The notes: generated by a model from the sequence alone, not told the origin. A stretch of 64,000 nt of DNA from CALZJC01 sp963781065 (GCA_963781065.1 CAWAET010000013.1:1-64000); one strand, 5' to 3'; shown: positions 7,814-16,340, counted from the first letter of the stretch. Numbers and translations: made by a program.

Positions 7814-8764
7814 GTGCGGGCCGCGGCCCCGGCCAGCGTCTCCAACGTCTGCTGCGGCTTCGATCTGCTCGGTTACGCCGTCGCCGGCTGGCAGGACACG
7901 GTCGAGGCGCGGCCGTCGGCCGAGGCCGGCGTGCGGCTGATCGAGGTGACCGGCGACGGCGGGCGGCTGCCGCGGACCGTCGAGGAGAACACCGCCGGCG
8001 TGGCGGCGACCAGGCTGCTCGAGCTGGTGGGCCGGGGCGGCGGCGCGGCGCCGGGCGTCGAGCTGCGGCTGCACAAGGGCCTGCCGCTGGCGAGCGGCCT
8101 GGGCTCGAGCGGCGCCAGCGCGGTGGCCGCGGCGGTGGCGACCAACGCGGCGCTGGGCCTTGGCGCCGACGAGCGGCTGCTGCTGGCCGCCGCCATGGAG
8201 GGCGAGCGGGTGGCCTGCGGCACCGCCCACCCGGACAACGTGGCGCCGTCGCTACACGGCGGCCTGCTGCTGGTGCGGCCCGGCGACCCGCCCGAGCTGA
8301 CCGAGCTGCCGGTGCCGGCGGGGTTGACCTGCGTCCTGCTCCATCCTCACAGCGAGGTGGCGACCGCGGCGGCGCGGGAGGTGCTGCCCGAGGCGGTGCC
8401 CTTGTCCACCCTCACCGCCCAGGCGGGCAACCTGGCGGCGCTGGTGGCCGGGCTGTTCCGCGGCGACGACCGGCTGATCTCGGTCGCCCTGGTCGACCTG
8501 GTGGCCGAGCCGGTGCGGGCCGCCATGACCCCGGGCTTCGCAGCGGTGCGGCGCGCCGCCCTCGAGGCCGGCGCCCTGGGGGCCGGCCTTTCGGGCTCCG
8601 GTCCGACCGTCTTCGCCTGGGTCTCCGAGCCGGGCCTGGCGGCGCCGGCCGGCGAGGCCATGCGCGCCGCCCTCGCCCGGGAGACCGGTCTCGAGGGCGA
8701 CCTGCTGATCTCGCCCGTGGGCGCGCCGGGTGCGCGGATCGTCGACGGCAAGGAGCCTTCCTGA
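7814..8764 (+). CDS. thrB: Homoserine kinase (GHMP family)
   Basis: Phosphorylates homoserine, the fourth step to threonine. The N-terminal family motif reads PASVSNVCCGFDLLG; the ATP-binding loop LASGLGSSGASA and the C-terminal GLSGSGPT are both intact. The start is uncertain. GTG 7814 is the first start in this frame after the asd stop and gives 316 residues, but it has no visible ribosome site. An ATG at 7750 overlaps the asd stop as ATGA, the usual coupled arrangement, but is in the neighbouring frame. One extra G near 7805 would join it, adding a Gln/Gly-rich tail of about 20 residues. Since many genes here carry such extra bases, either is possible. Confidence 0.9.
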   Translation: MRAAAPASVSNVCCGFDLLGYAVAGWQDTVEARPSAEAGVRLIEVTGDGGRLPRTVEENTAGVAATRLLELVGRGGGAAPGVELRLHKGLPLASGLGSSGASAVAAAVATNAALGLGADERLLLAAAMEGERVACGTAHPDNVAPSLHGGLLLVRPGDPPELTELPVPAGLTCVLLHPHSEVATAAAREVLPEAVPLSTLTAQAGNLAALVAGLFRGDDRLISVALVDLVAEPVRAAMTPGFAAVRRAALEAGALGAGLSGSGPTVFAWVSEPGLAAPAGEAMRAALARETGLEGDLLISPVGAPGARIVDGKEPS

Positions 8765-8800
8765 AGGGAGGGCCGTCCTGAAGGGAGAGCCGTCCTGAAG
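8759..8800 (+). repeat. 17-bp tandem repeat spanning the thrB stop and thrC start
   Basis: Two and a half copies of TCCTGAAGGGAGRGCCG begin at 8759, 8776 and 8793 (partial). The first copy contains the thrB TGA stop (8762-8764). Each full copy carries a GGGAG ribosome-binding core, and the third partial copy supplies the CTG that appears to start thrC. Confidence 0.8.
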
Positions 8801-10097
8801 TACCTCAGCACCCGCGGCGCCTCGCCGCCGGTGGACCTGGCGACGGCGCTGCTGACCGGCCTGGCGCCGGATGGCGGGCTGTACATGCCGGAGACGCTGC
8901 CGCGGCTCGACGACGGCCTGCTCGAGGATCTGCCGTCGCGCTCGCTGGCCGAGATCGGCACCGCGGCGTGCGCGCCGTTCGTCGACGGCCTGACCGCGGC
9001 CGAGCGCGCCCGGCTGGTCGCCGAGACCCTGGACTTCGAGATCCCGCTCGTCGAGCTCGGCGACGGCATCTGGGTGCTGGAGCTGTTCCACGGCCCGACC
9101 CTGGCCTTCAAGGACGTCGGCGCCCGCTTCATGGCGCGGCTGATGGCGCGCTGGGCGGGCGACGATCCGCGGCCGCTGACCGTCCTGACCGCCACCTCGG
9201 GCGACACCGGCGGCGCCGTGGCGCAGGCCTTCGCCGGGCTCGACGGGGTGCGGGTGGCGGTGCTCTACCCGCGCGGCAAGGTCAGCCCGATCCAGGAGAA
9301 GCAGTTCACCACCCTGGGCGGCAACATCCAGGCGCTGGCCGTGGCCGGCGACTTCGACGACTGCCAGCGGCTGGCCAAGGAGGCCTTTCGCGACGAGCGG
9401 CTACGCGCGCGAGCTGCGCCTGACCTCGGCCAACTCGATCAACATCGGCCGCCTGCTGCCGCAGATGTTCTACTACTTCCAGGCGGTGGCGCGGCTGCCC
9501 GCCGGCGCCGGGCCGCCGCTGTTCTCGACCCCCAGCGGCAACTTCGGCAACCTGACCGCCGGGCTGATGGCGCGGGCGATCGGCCTGCCCTGCCGGGGCT
9601 TCGTGGCGGCGACCAACGTCAACGACGCGGTGCCGCGCTATCTCGAGACCGGCAGCTACCGCCCCGACCGGGCGCGGGCGACCCTGTCCAACGCCATGGA
9701 CGTGGGCGACCCGAGCAACTTCGAGCGCATGCTGTGGCTGTTCGGCGACGATCTCGACCGCATGCGACGGGTGGTCGCCGGCAGCCGCCACGACGACGAA
9801 GCGACCGCCGGCGTCATGCGCCGGGTGCACGAAGAGCGCGGCTACCTGCTGGATCCCCACACCGCGGTGGGCTATCTGGGCCTGCGCCAGCGGCTGGCCG
9901 AGCTGCCCGCGCCGGCGCCGGGGATCGTCCTGGCCACCGCCCACCCGGCCAAGTTCCGCGACGAGATCGAGCCGCTGCTGGGGATCGAGATCGAGCTGCC
10001 GGATCGGCTCCGGCGCTGCCTCGAGCTCGAAAGCCGGGCGCTGGAGATCCCCCCCGGCCTCGACGCCCTGGCGTCGTTCCTGCGCGGCTGGGACTGA
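8795..10097 (+). CDS. thrC: Threonine synthase, CTG start, one frameshift
   Basis: PLP enzyme that makes threonine from phosphohomoserine. Homology runs back to KYLSTRG, which family members carry right after the start Met; the codon in that place is CTG at 8795, with GGGAGAG 6-12 bases upstream. The next start in frame, GTG 8831, would cut off conserved residues. The PLP-lysine motif reads GPTLAFKDVGARF and the phosphate loop ATSGDTGGA. The frame breaks near 9398: dropping one C after GACGAG resumes GYARELRLTSANSINIGR, a family hallmark, and gives 433 residues, a normal length. No other damage is seen, so a sequence error is likelier than a dead gene. Confidence 0.9.
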
Positions 10098-10128
10098 AGG
10101 AGGCCCGAGAGCCGGTGAGAAGATCGGG

Positions 10129-11808
10129 CTAGTCGGCGGTCAGCCGCCGCTCGATCTGGTCGGTCAGCTCGCCTGCGGTGGTGCGGACCTCGGCAACCGC
10201 CGCCGACGCCCGCGTCGCGGTCTCGGCCGCGAACTCGTCGTCCCCGGCCAGAGCCGGCAGGTTGATCAGCACGTTGTAGTAGGCGCCCTCGGCCGAGGCG
10301 CGGGCGCACCAGACGGCGACGCCGGCGTCGGACAGCGAGTTGGGGTTGCCCGAGGCCGCCATCTCGGCGGCCAGCTCGAGCAGCCGGGCGCAGCCGGTCA
10401 GGACCTCGAGCGGCACGGCGGCGGCGGCGCGGTTGGCCAGGCGGACCCGCTCGGCCTTGGCCGCCTTCTCGTCCTCGGTCGCGGCGCGGCCGCGGCCGGC
10501 GGCGATCACCCGGTTGAAGGCCTCGGTGTCGCGGTCGACCGCCGCCAGGTACCAGTCCTTGCGGCGCTGCGCTTCGGCCGCGAGCTCGGACATCGCCTGC
10601 CAGACATCCTCCTGCCCCTTGCGGCCGTGGGTCAGGTTGCCCACCATGGCGCTGAGCGCCGCCGACAGCGCGCCGGACAGCGCCGCGACGCTGCCGCCGC
10701 CGGGCGCCGGCGAGTCGGAGGAGAGCTCGTCGGTGAAGCCGGCGACGGTCTTGCGCACCAGGCTGTCGGCCTCGCGGGCGAGCCGGTACTCGATGATCTT
10801 CTCGTCCGGGTCGAACGCGGACAGCTCGCGCAGGCCGAGCGACTGGATGGCGGTCTCGACGATCTGGCGCTCGGGCAGCCCGAGCGACTCGCCCTGGCGT
10901 TCGAGGTAGTGGCGGCCGGCGCGGAGCATCGCCTCGAGCGGGATGAGGCCGATGAGCTCGGAGCCGGTGACCCGCAGGCCGCGCCGGCGCGCCTCCTCGG
11001 CGATGACGTCGAAGGCGAGGTGCGGCGGGGTGACGTCGAAGTCGACCAGGTTGATCGACACCTGGGCGCGCTGGTACTCGTCGATATACCAGCCGACCGC
11101 CTTGGTCGCCGGCAGCCGCCCGGGCTGGCGCCGCTTGACGCCGTCGGCGTCGCGGAGCACGCTGCCGTCCGCGTCCCGCGCCACCCGACCGGCCTCGCGC
11201 ACGTCCAGCGCGATGTCGTGCGCCAGCTTGCGCGAGCGGGTGTTGAGGTTGACGTTGTAGGCGATGAGGAACTTGCGGGCGCCGATCACCGTGGCGCCGC
11301 TTCTGGCGTTGAGCTCGGCGGGCCCGAAGTCGGGCGCCCAGTCGGGGTCGGCGAGCTTGGCGGCCAGGCCCTCGTACTCGCCCGCCCGGATGTCGGCCAG
11401 GTTGCGCCGCTCGGGCCGGCTGGCGGCGTGCTCGTAGAGGAAGACCGGGATGGCGAGCTCTTCGCCCACCCGCCGGCCGAGCCGCCGCGCCAGCTCGGCG
11501 CACTCGTCCATGGAGATCCCCGAGACCGGCACGAAGGGGCAGACGTCGGTGGCGCCGAGCCGCGCGTGGGCCCCCGCGTGGCGGCGCATGTCGATCAGCC
11601 CGGCCGCCTCGCGGATGCCCTGGAAGGCGCCCTCGAGCGCCGCCTCGGGCTCGCCGACGAGGGTCATGACGGTGCGGTTGGTGGCGGCGCCGGGATCGAC
11701 GTCGAGCAGGCTGACGCCGTCGACGCCGGCGATGGCGGCGGCGATGCGGTCGATGAGCGCCCGGTCACGGCCCTCGCTGAAGTTGGGGACGCACTCGACG
11801 ATCGGCAT
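10129..11808 (-). CDS. ftcD: Glutamate formimidoyltransferase / formimidoyltetrahydrofolate cyclodeaminase fusion
   Basis: A 559-residue bifunctional enzyme of histidine breakdown that passes the formimino group of formiminoglutamate to tetrahydrofolate and then releases ammonia. It starts at MPIVECVPNFSEGRD, the standard N-terminus. The transferase domains cover about residues 1-330 (motifs HAGAHARLGATDV and NVNLNTR). The cyclodeaminase domain covers about 345-559 (SPAPGGGSVAALSGAL, GRKG). Both activities occur as one chain, as in animals and some bacteria. It converges with thrC, only 31 bases apart and with no clear terminator between. No other hut gene is in the window. Confidence 0.95.
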   Translation of the reverse strand: MPIVECVPNFSEGRDRALIDRIAAAIAGVDGVSLLDVDPGAATNRTVMTLVGEPEAALEGAFQGIREAAGLIDMRRHAGAHARLGATDVCPFVPVSGISMDECAELARRLGRRVGEELAIPVFLYEHAASRPERRNLADIRAGEYEGLAAKLADPDWAPDFGPAELNARSGATVIGARKFLIAYNVNLNTRSRKLAHDIALDVREAGRVARDADGSVLRDADGVKRRQPGRLPATKAVGWYIDEYQRAQVSINLVDFDVTPPHLAFDVIAEEARRRGLRVTGSELIGLIPLEAMLRAGRHYLERQGESLGLPERQIVETAIQSLGLRELSAFDPDEKIIEYRLAREADSLVRKTVAGFTDELSSDSPAPGGGSVAALSGALSAALSAMVGNLTHGRKGQEDVWQAMSELAAEAQRRKDWYLAAVDRDTEAFNRVIAAGRGRAATEDEKAAKAERVRLANRAAAAVPLEVLTGCARLLELAAEMAASGNPNSLSDAGVAVWCARASAEGAYYNVLINLPALAGDDEFAAETATRASAAVAEVRTTAGELTDQIERRLTAD

Positions 11809-11821
11809 GGGGAAGGCTCCA

Positions 11822-11855
11822 GGGTGGCGGGTTGCGGGTGGGGGGTGGCGGGTGG
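11822..11855 (+). repeat. G-rich repeat, possible G-quadruplex, upstream of ftcD
   Basis: Five runs of three or more G (11822-24, 11829-31, 11836-38, 11840-45, 11850-52) are separated by loops of 4, 4, 1 and 4 bases. They lie 14-47 bases ahead of the ftcD start, on the strand that is template for ftcD. The loop units TGGC / TTGC / TGGC look like a decayed tandem repeat. Confidence 0.5.
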
Positions 11856-11921
11856 CCAGCCGCAGTGTAGCAAGGCACCCCCTGTGGCGGGCGCGCGCCG
11901 CTGCGGGGAATTCGCCGTTCG

Positions 11922-11930
11922 TGCTAGCTT
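11922..11930 (+). promoter_or_regulatory. Putative extended -10 promoter of the GGDEF-EAL gene
   Basis: TGC followed by TAGCTT (11925-11930) forms an extended -10 element. It lies about 87 bases before the chosen GTG start. No good -35 is visible, as is usual for extended -10 promoters. Confidence 0.35.
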
Positions 11931-12016
11931 CCGCCCCGGGGAAGGTCCAGCGTCCGGCTTGCTTCCGTTGCGGAGCGAAGCCGGGCATCGATGTCAAAGG
12001 CCAGCGTGGCTCGCGA

Positions 12017-13777
12017 GTGGAAGAGAAGCGGACAGCCGTACCAGACCGAAGCGAAGACAGCGAGCCCGAGCTGCCGGGTAGTCCGGATCTGCGACTGCTC
12101 GGCGTCGCCATGGAGACGGCGGCCAACGCCATCTTCGTCACCGACGCCGACGGCAGGATCGAGTTCGTCAACCCGGCCTTCGAGCGCCTCAGCGGCTTTT
12201 CGCGCAAGGAGGCGATCGGCAGGACGCCGCGCATCCTCAAGTCGGGCCGCCAGGAAGACGCCTTCTACGCCCAGCTGTGGCGGACGATCCTGGCCGGCGA
12301 AGCGTGGAGCGGGAGGGTGGTCAACCGGCGCAAGGACGGTGAGCTGTTCACGGTCACCCAGACGGTCACCCCGATCGCCGACGGAGGCGGCCGGCCGACC
12401 CACTTCGTCGCGATTCACGAGGACATCACCGCCAAGGTCGAGGCCGAGAAGCGGATCTACCACCTGGCGCGACACGATTTCCTGACCGACCTGCCCAACC
12501 GGTTCTCGCTGGCGGAACGGCTCGCGCACGAGACCCGGGCGGCGACGCGTCACGCTCGCCCGCTGGCGCTGCTGATGCTCGACCTGGATCATTTCAAGGG
12601 CGTCAACGACAGCTTCGGGCATACCACCGGCGACGAGCTGCTGGTCGAGGCGGCGCGGCGGCTGTCCCGCAACATCCGCAAGGTAGACCTGCTGGCGCGG
12701 CTCGGTGGCGACGAGTTCGCCGTCGTGCAGACGAACCTGGTGAGCCCCGACAGCGCGGCCGAGCTTGCTTCGCGGCTGATCGCCAGCCTGGCGCCGCCGT
12801 TCGAGCTGCGCGACCAGAAGGTCTACACCGGCGTCAGCATCGGCATCGCCATCAGCCCGCCCGCGGATCGCGACCCGGAGGAGCTGCTGAAGCAGGCCGA
12901 CCTGGCCCTGTACCGGGCCAAGGAGGACGGCCGCAACGCCTACCGCTTCTTCAACGAGGAGATGAACACCGAGATCCAGCGCCGCATGGCGCTGGGCCAG
13001 GAGCTGCACCGGGCGCTGGAGCGCGACGAGCTGTTCCTGGAGTACCAGCCCCAGGTCGATCTGAGCAGCCGCCGGCTGGTCGGGGTGGAGGCGCTGCTGC
13101 GCTGGCGCCATCCGGAGCGCGGCATCGTGGCGCCGCTGGATTTCGTGCCCATCGCCGAGAGCAACGGCCTCATCGTGCCGATCGGCGAGTGGGTGCTGCG
13201 TCAGGCCTGCCGGCAGGTGCGGCAGTGGCAGCAGGATGGGCTGGCGGCGATCCCGGTCGCGGTCAATCTGTCGGCGGCGCAGCTGAGGAGCGGCGGCTTC
13301 GTCGAGACGGTCAGCGCGGTCCTGGCCGAGACCGGGCTGGAGTCACGCTATCTCGAGCTCGAGCTGACCGAGACGGCGCTGATGGAAGCGACGCCCCGGA
13401 TCGAGGAGAGGATCGCCGCGCTGAGCCGGCTCGGCGTGCGCATCTCGCTCGACGATTTCGGCAAGGGCTACTCGTCGCTCGAGTACCTGCGCCGGTTTCC
13501 GCTGAACAAGCTCAAGATCGACCGCAACTTCGTGCGCGACATCCAGACCAGCCGGCGGGACGCGACCATCCTGCGGTCCGTGGTCTCGCTGGCCGCCGAG
13601 CTCGGCCTCGACGTCATCGCCGAGGGCGTCGGCCCCGAAAACCACCTGGATCGGTTGTTGGAAGAGGGCTGTGGCGAAGCCCAGGGCTTTTACTTCGGCC
13701 AACCCCTGCCGCCGGAAGGCGTGGCCGACCTGCTGGCCGGTGGCAGCGAGAGGATCGGCTCGCCGGGAACAGGCTAG
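12017..13777 (+). CDS. PAS-GGDEF-EAL cyclic-di-GMP synthase / phosphodiesterase
   Basis: A 586-residue soluble protein. A PAS sensor domain covers about residues 28-145 (ANAIFVTDADGRIEFVNPAF, then a PAC end at EDITAKVEAE). The cyclase domain follows, with DLDHFKGVND and an intact active-site LGGDEF (about residue 230). The phosphodiesterase domain has its catalytic set intact: GVEALLRW (about 355), NLSAAQL, LELTETALM, DDFGKGYSSL, KIDRNFV and EGV. Both activities are therefore chemically possible; which dominates cannot be read from sequence. There is no membrane segment, so it senses a cytoplasmic signal. GTG 12017 is the first start in frame with enough protein before PAS; ATG 12110 would truncate PAS only slightly. 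It is the only enzyme in the window that could feed the riboswitch at 1698. Confidence 0.92.
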   Translation: MEEKRTAVPDRSEDSEPELPGSPDLRLLGVAMETAANAIFVTDADGRIEFVNPAFERLSGFSRKEAIGRTPRILKSGRQEDAFYAQLWRTILAGEAWSGRVVNRRKDGELFTVTQTVTPIADGGGRPTHFVAIHEDITAKVEAEKRIYHLARHDFLTDLPNRFSLAERLAHETRAATRHARPLALLMLDLDHFKGVNDSFGHTTGDELLVEAARRLSRNIRKVDLLARLGGDEFAVVQTNLVSPDSAAELASRLIASLAPPFELRDQKVYTGVSIGIAISPPADRDPEELLKQADLALYRAKEDGRNAYRFFNEEMNTEIQRRMALGQELHRALERDELFLEYQPQVDLSSRRLVGVEALLRWRHPERGIVAPLDFVPIAESNGLIVPIGEWVLRQACRQVRQWQQDGLAAIPVAVNLSAAQLRSGGFVETVSAVLAETGLESRYLELELTETALMEATPRIEERIAALSRLGVRISLDDFGKGYSSLEYLRRFPLNKLKIDRNFVRDIQTSRRDATILRSVVSLAAELGLDVIAEGVGPENHLDRLLEEGCGEAQGFYFGQPLPPEGVADLLAGGSERIGSPGTG

Positions 13778-13831
13778 TCGGGCAGGGCGACCCCGGCGGT
13801 TGCAGGCCGAGAGTTGGGTCCGTGCCGAGAG

Positions 13832-15112
13832 CTACGGTGCGAGCCAGCCGAAGCGCTCGTTGACCCGCCGCACCTCGGGGTTCTCCAGCACCTGCTCGTA
13901 GATCCAGGTGTAGTGCTCCCAGCCGGCGATCACCGCCCGCGCGCGCTCCTTGCCGAGCAGCCGGCTCATCGCCTGCAGCTCCAGGTCGCAGATCACGAGG
14001 TGGAGATAGGTGCTGTTCTCGTCGCGGGCGCCGGCCCGGCCGCCGGGCACCTCGGGGAAGAGCTCGCGGAACGCGGCGATCGCTTGGCCGAGCCGCTTCT
14101 GGTCGCGCATCACCCACCAGTGGAACTGCTCGTGGACGAAGGTGGCGAGCGCGGCGTCGTCGTTGTCGAGGTCGTCGGCGTTGAGCGTCAGGACCGGATG
14201 GCTGTGGGGGATTCGTGCCGTCTCGTCGATCGCCACCTTGCGGGTGAAGAGCCACGGCTCGAGGTCGTAGGTGGTGAGCAGCCGCTGCAGCTGTTCGCGG
14301 CCGCGGCGCTCGCTGTCGCTGTCGTTGCCCAGCCGGACCTCGACCGAGCGCGCCGGCGCGGTGAAGACGAGGACGTACTGGTAGGGCAGGAAGTCGTGGG
14401 TCGCGGCCAGCCGGAAGCCCGCCTCGAGAAACTCCGCGGTGACCTCCTCGGCGCTCAGCTTGTGATCGGGGCCGGGACCGACCGGTAGCTCGCCGGGAAG
14501 GAAGTCGACGATCGCCACCCGGCCGCCCACCGCCAGGTCGTCGGCCAGCCGCCGCGCGTAGTCGACCCGATCGCGGATGTGGTGCCAGGTGTTGCAGATG
14601 AAGACCAGGTCGATGGCGCCGTCGGGCAGCCGGGGGTCGTCGTAGGAGGCCAGCACCGGCACCAGGTTGCGCTGGCCGTCCTCGTCGGCGCGGCGCCGCG
14701 CGTAGACCGCCATCGCCGGCTCGACGTCGGCGGCGTAGGCGGTGCCGGCGGGGCCGACGGCGGCGGCGAACCGGCGGGTGAAGTAGCCGCTGCCCGAGCC
14801 GATGTCGGCGACCGAGTCGCCCGCCTCGATGCCGAGGGTCTCGACGACCCGGTCGGGCATCTGCCAGGCGTCGCGCTCGGCCGACTCGAATCGAGCGGCC
14901 CAGGCCTCGGCGTCGGCGAAGGAGTGGTCGGCCGGCCCGGCGTGGCGCAGGGCCTGATCGCCGTCCGCCGGCGCCGCGACGGGCGCCGGCTCGCCGGCCG
15001 GCCGGGCGCCGTGTTGGTGGCCGTGGGCGGCGGGGTCGTGGGTGGTCTGGGCGCCGAGGACGGTGGGGAGCAACACGGTCGAGAGCAGCAGGATCGGTGT
15101 GGTTCGCGGCAT
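13832..15112 (-). CDS. Exported SAM-dependent methyltransferase-like protein with C-terminal HExxH domain
   Basis: A 426-residue protein with a clear signal peptide (about residues 1-20, ending LGAQ), then a His-rich stretch. Residues about 60-270 are a class I methyltransferase fold: the SAM motif VADIGSGSGYF (about residue 98), a DVEPAM acidic strand, and NTWHHIRDR. Residues about 290-426 hold VHEQFHWW (HExxH, about residue 325) followed by an acidic, Glu-rich helix region, as in a zinc peptidase-like domain. An exported SAM enzyme is odd because SAM is cytoplasmic. Either the leader is retained as an anchor, or the fold binds something else outside the cytoplasm. I recognise no named family for the whole protein. 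It converges with the GGDEF-EAL gene. Confidence 0.8.
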   Translation of the reverse strand: MPRTTPILLLSTVLLPTVLGAQTTHDPAAHGHQHGARPAGEPAPVAAPADGDQALRHAGPADHSFADAEAWAARFESAERDAWQMPDRVVETLGIEAGDSVADIGSGSGYFTRRFAAAVGPAGTAYAADVEPAMAVYARRRADEDGQRNLVPVLASYDDPRLPDGAIDLVFICNTWHHIRDRVDYARRLADDLAVGGRVAIVDFLPGELPVGPGPDHKLSAEEVTAEFLEAGFRLAATHDFLPYQYVLVFTAPARSVEVRLGNDSDSERRGREQLQRLLTTYDLEPWLFTRKVAIDETARIPHSHPVLTLNADDLDNDDAALATFVHEQFHWWVMRDQKRLGQAIAAFRELFPEVPGGRAGARDENSTYLHLVICDLELQAMSRLLGKERARAVIAGWEHYTWIYEQVLENPEVRRVNERFGWLAP

Positions 15113-15247
15113 AGCGGGCGGTCCTCCGGCAGATCGTTGTCTCGGGCGGGAGCATAGCGCGGGCGTCGCGCCCTGATCGGGACACGAAGTGGCGCGGGGT
15201 AGTGGGCCAACGGTGCTCGTGGCCCACTTGCCTGGCGCGGCAGGTGG

Positions 15248-15276
15248 CTGCCGCCGATCCGCCAATCTGGTACAAT
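15248..15276 (+). promoter_or_regulatory. Sigma-70-type promoter with long leader
   Basis: -35 CTGCCG (15248-15253), 17-base spacer, -10 TACAAT (15271-15276, five of six consensus bases). This puts the transcript start near 15283 and leaves a leader of about 140 bases before the ATG at 15424. The stretch 15113-15247 holds no gene I can support. Confidence 0.5.
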
Positions 15277-15360
15277 CCCAGTACTGATTTCGTAAAGGGA
15301 ACGCCCACCGAGCCGAGTTCTTCGCGGCCGGGGCGCTCCCGAACCATCGGGGCGGGGGGT

Positions 15361-15380
15361 GCCGGCCGGGGTCGGCCGGC
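15361..15380 (+). repeat. Perfect GC-rich hairpin in the 5-prime leader
   Basis: GCCGGCCG and CGGCCGGC form an 8-bp stem with a GGGT loop, about 44 bases before the ATG of the next gene. It could be a stability element or part of a larger regulatory fold. It matches no riboswitch class that I know. Confidence 0.5.
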
Positions 15381-15423
15381 GACGCCCTCACTCCAGAACC
15401 ACACCTGCAAGAGGAGAGCGCGA

Positions 15424-16263
15424 ATGAAAAGACGTCAACTACTGGCACTGTCGCTACTGGTCGGACTGCTGCTGGTGCCGCTGGCGGCGCACGCGGACCA
15501 TCACGAGGAGGCGCCGCAGCCGATCACCTGGATCTCCTACGTCCAGTCGCAGGTCGGCAAGTCGAATGCCCTGAGTCAGCACCTGGCCGAGGACGGCGCC
15601 AAGATCTACGACGGCCTCATGGCCGATGGGCACGTCCTCGACTGGGGCGTGGCCATGCCGGTCAACCATTTTGCCGGCGACAACTGGAACGTCGTGGAGT
15701 GGGTGACCTTCCGCGACTGGGGTGCGATGGACGTCTTCATGGGCGCCTTCATGGGCATGCAGATGGCCAAGAGCCCCGAGCAGATGATGGCCGAGCAGGA
15801 GAAGTGGCTCTCGCTGGCGGTGCCGGGCTCGCATCATGACGACATCGTTCGGCACCTGGCCGTCGCTTCAGGTGATCCGCCTGCCTACATCGACCTGACC
15901 TTCTTCCCGGTGGCGCCGGGCCAGGCCGGGGCCGTCAAGGACCTCTGGGCGGAGCACGACAAGCCGACCATGGACAAGCTCCAGGCGGCGGGCAAGATCA
16001 ACGCCTTTGGCCTGGCGGTCACGACGATGCACGACGGCTCGGAGCGGCCCAGCGTCATGTTCTGGACCGGGTTGCCCAACCTGGCCGGCAAGAGCGCGAT
16101 CGCCGCGGCCATGGACGCCGCCGCGAAGGAGCGCGGCGAAGAGGCGGAGATGAAGGTCATGGAGAGCTTCATGTCCAAGGTCGACTTCGGGGGCCACCGC
16201 GACCGCATCCTGCTCGTCACCCACAACGGCGGCGGCGGCGCCGGCGAAGGCGGCGGCGAGTAG
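15424..16263 (+). CDS. Secreted protein of unknown function
   Basis: A 279-residue protein with a signal peptide (KRR, hydrophobic core, cleavage after AHA near residue 23). The mature part has two roughly similar halves, each with a W/F-rich strand and a helix (ITWISYVQSQ and YIDLTFFPVAP), which could be a duplicated dimeric alpha-beta-barrel fold. The middle is Met-rich (FMGAFMGMQMAK, EQMMAEQ) and the end is Gly-rich. The start has a strong GAGGAG 6-11 bases upstream. I do not recognise the family. A long structured leader and a strong terminator suggest a well-expressed single gene. Confidence 0.75.
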   Translation: MKRRQLLALSLLVGLLLVPLAAHADHHEEAPQPITWISYVQSQVGKSNALSQHLAEDGAKIYDGLMADGHVLDWGVAMPVNHFAGDNWNVVEWVTFRDWGAMDVFMGAFMGMQMAKSPEQMMAEQEKWLSLAVPGSHHDDIVRHLAVASGDPPAYIDLTFFPVAPGQAGAVKDLWAEHDKPTMDKLQAAGKINAFGLAVTTMHDGSERPSVMFWTGLPNLAGKSAIAAAMDAAAKERGEEAEMKVMESFMSKVDFGGHRDRILLVTHNGGGGAGEGGGE

Positions 16264-16301
16264 GCCCGCGCCGGGAGATCGCCCACGCTGGATAACTGGA
16301 A

Positions 16302-16340
16302 CCAGCGCCCCGGACCGCCAGGGGCGCTGGCTTCCTTTCC
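16302..16340 (+). terminator. Rho-independent terminator
   Basis: A 10-bp perfect stem, CCAGCGCCCC with GGGGCGCTGG, and a 9-base loop are followed by CTTCCTTTCC. It lies 38 bases after the stop of the secreted-protein gene. Confidence 0.7.

Noticed and set aside
3905..8230. Very long open frame on the minus strand across the threonine operon
   Set aside because: It is a shadow of the plus-strand genes, a common effect of about 70 percent G+C. The product is low-complexity His/Arg/Ala/Gly sequence, and the plus strand holds four clear enzymes.
8759..8800. CRISPR-like or transposon terminal repeat
   Set aside because: Only two and a half direct copies with no spacers and no terminal inversion; it is a local tandem duplication at an initiation site.
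8795..10097. thrC as a pseudogene
   Set aside because: One frame break only, full family motifs on both sides, normal corrected length, and many identical single-base breaks in other essential genes.
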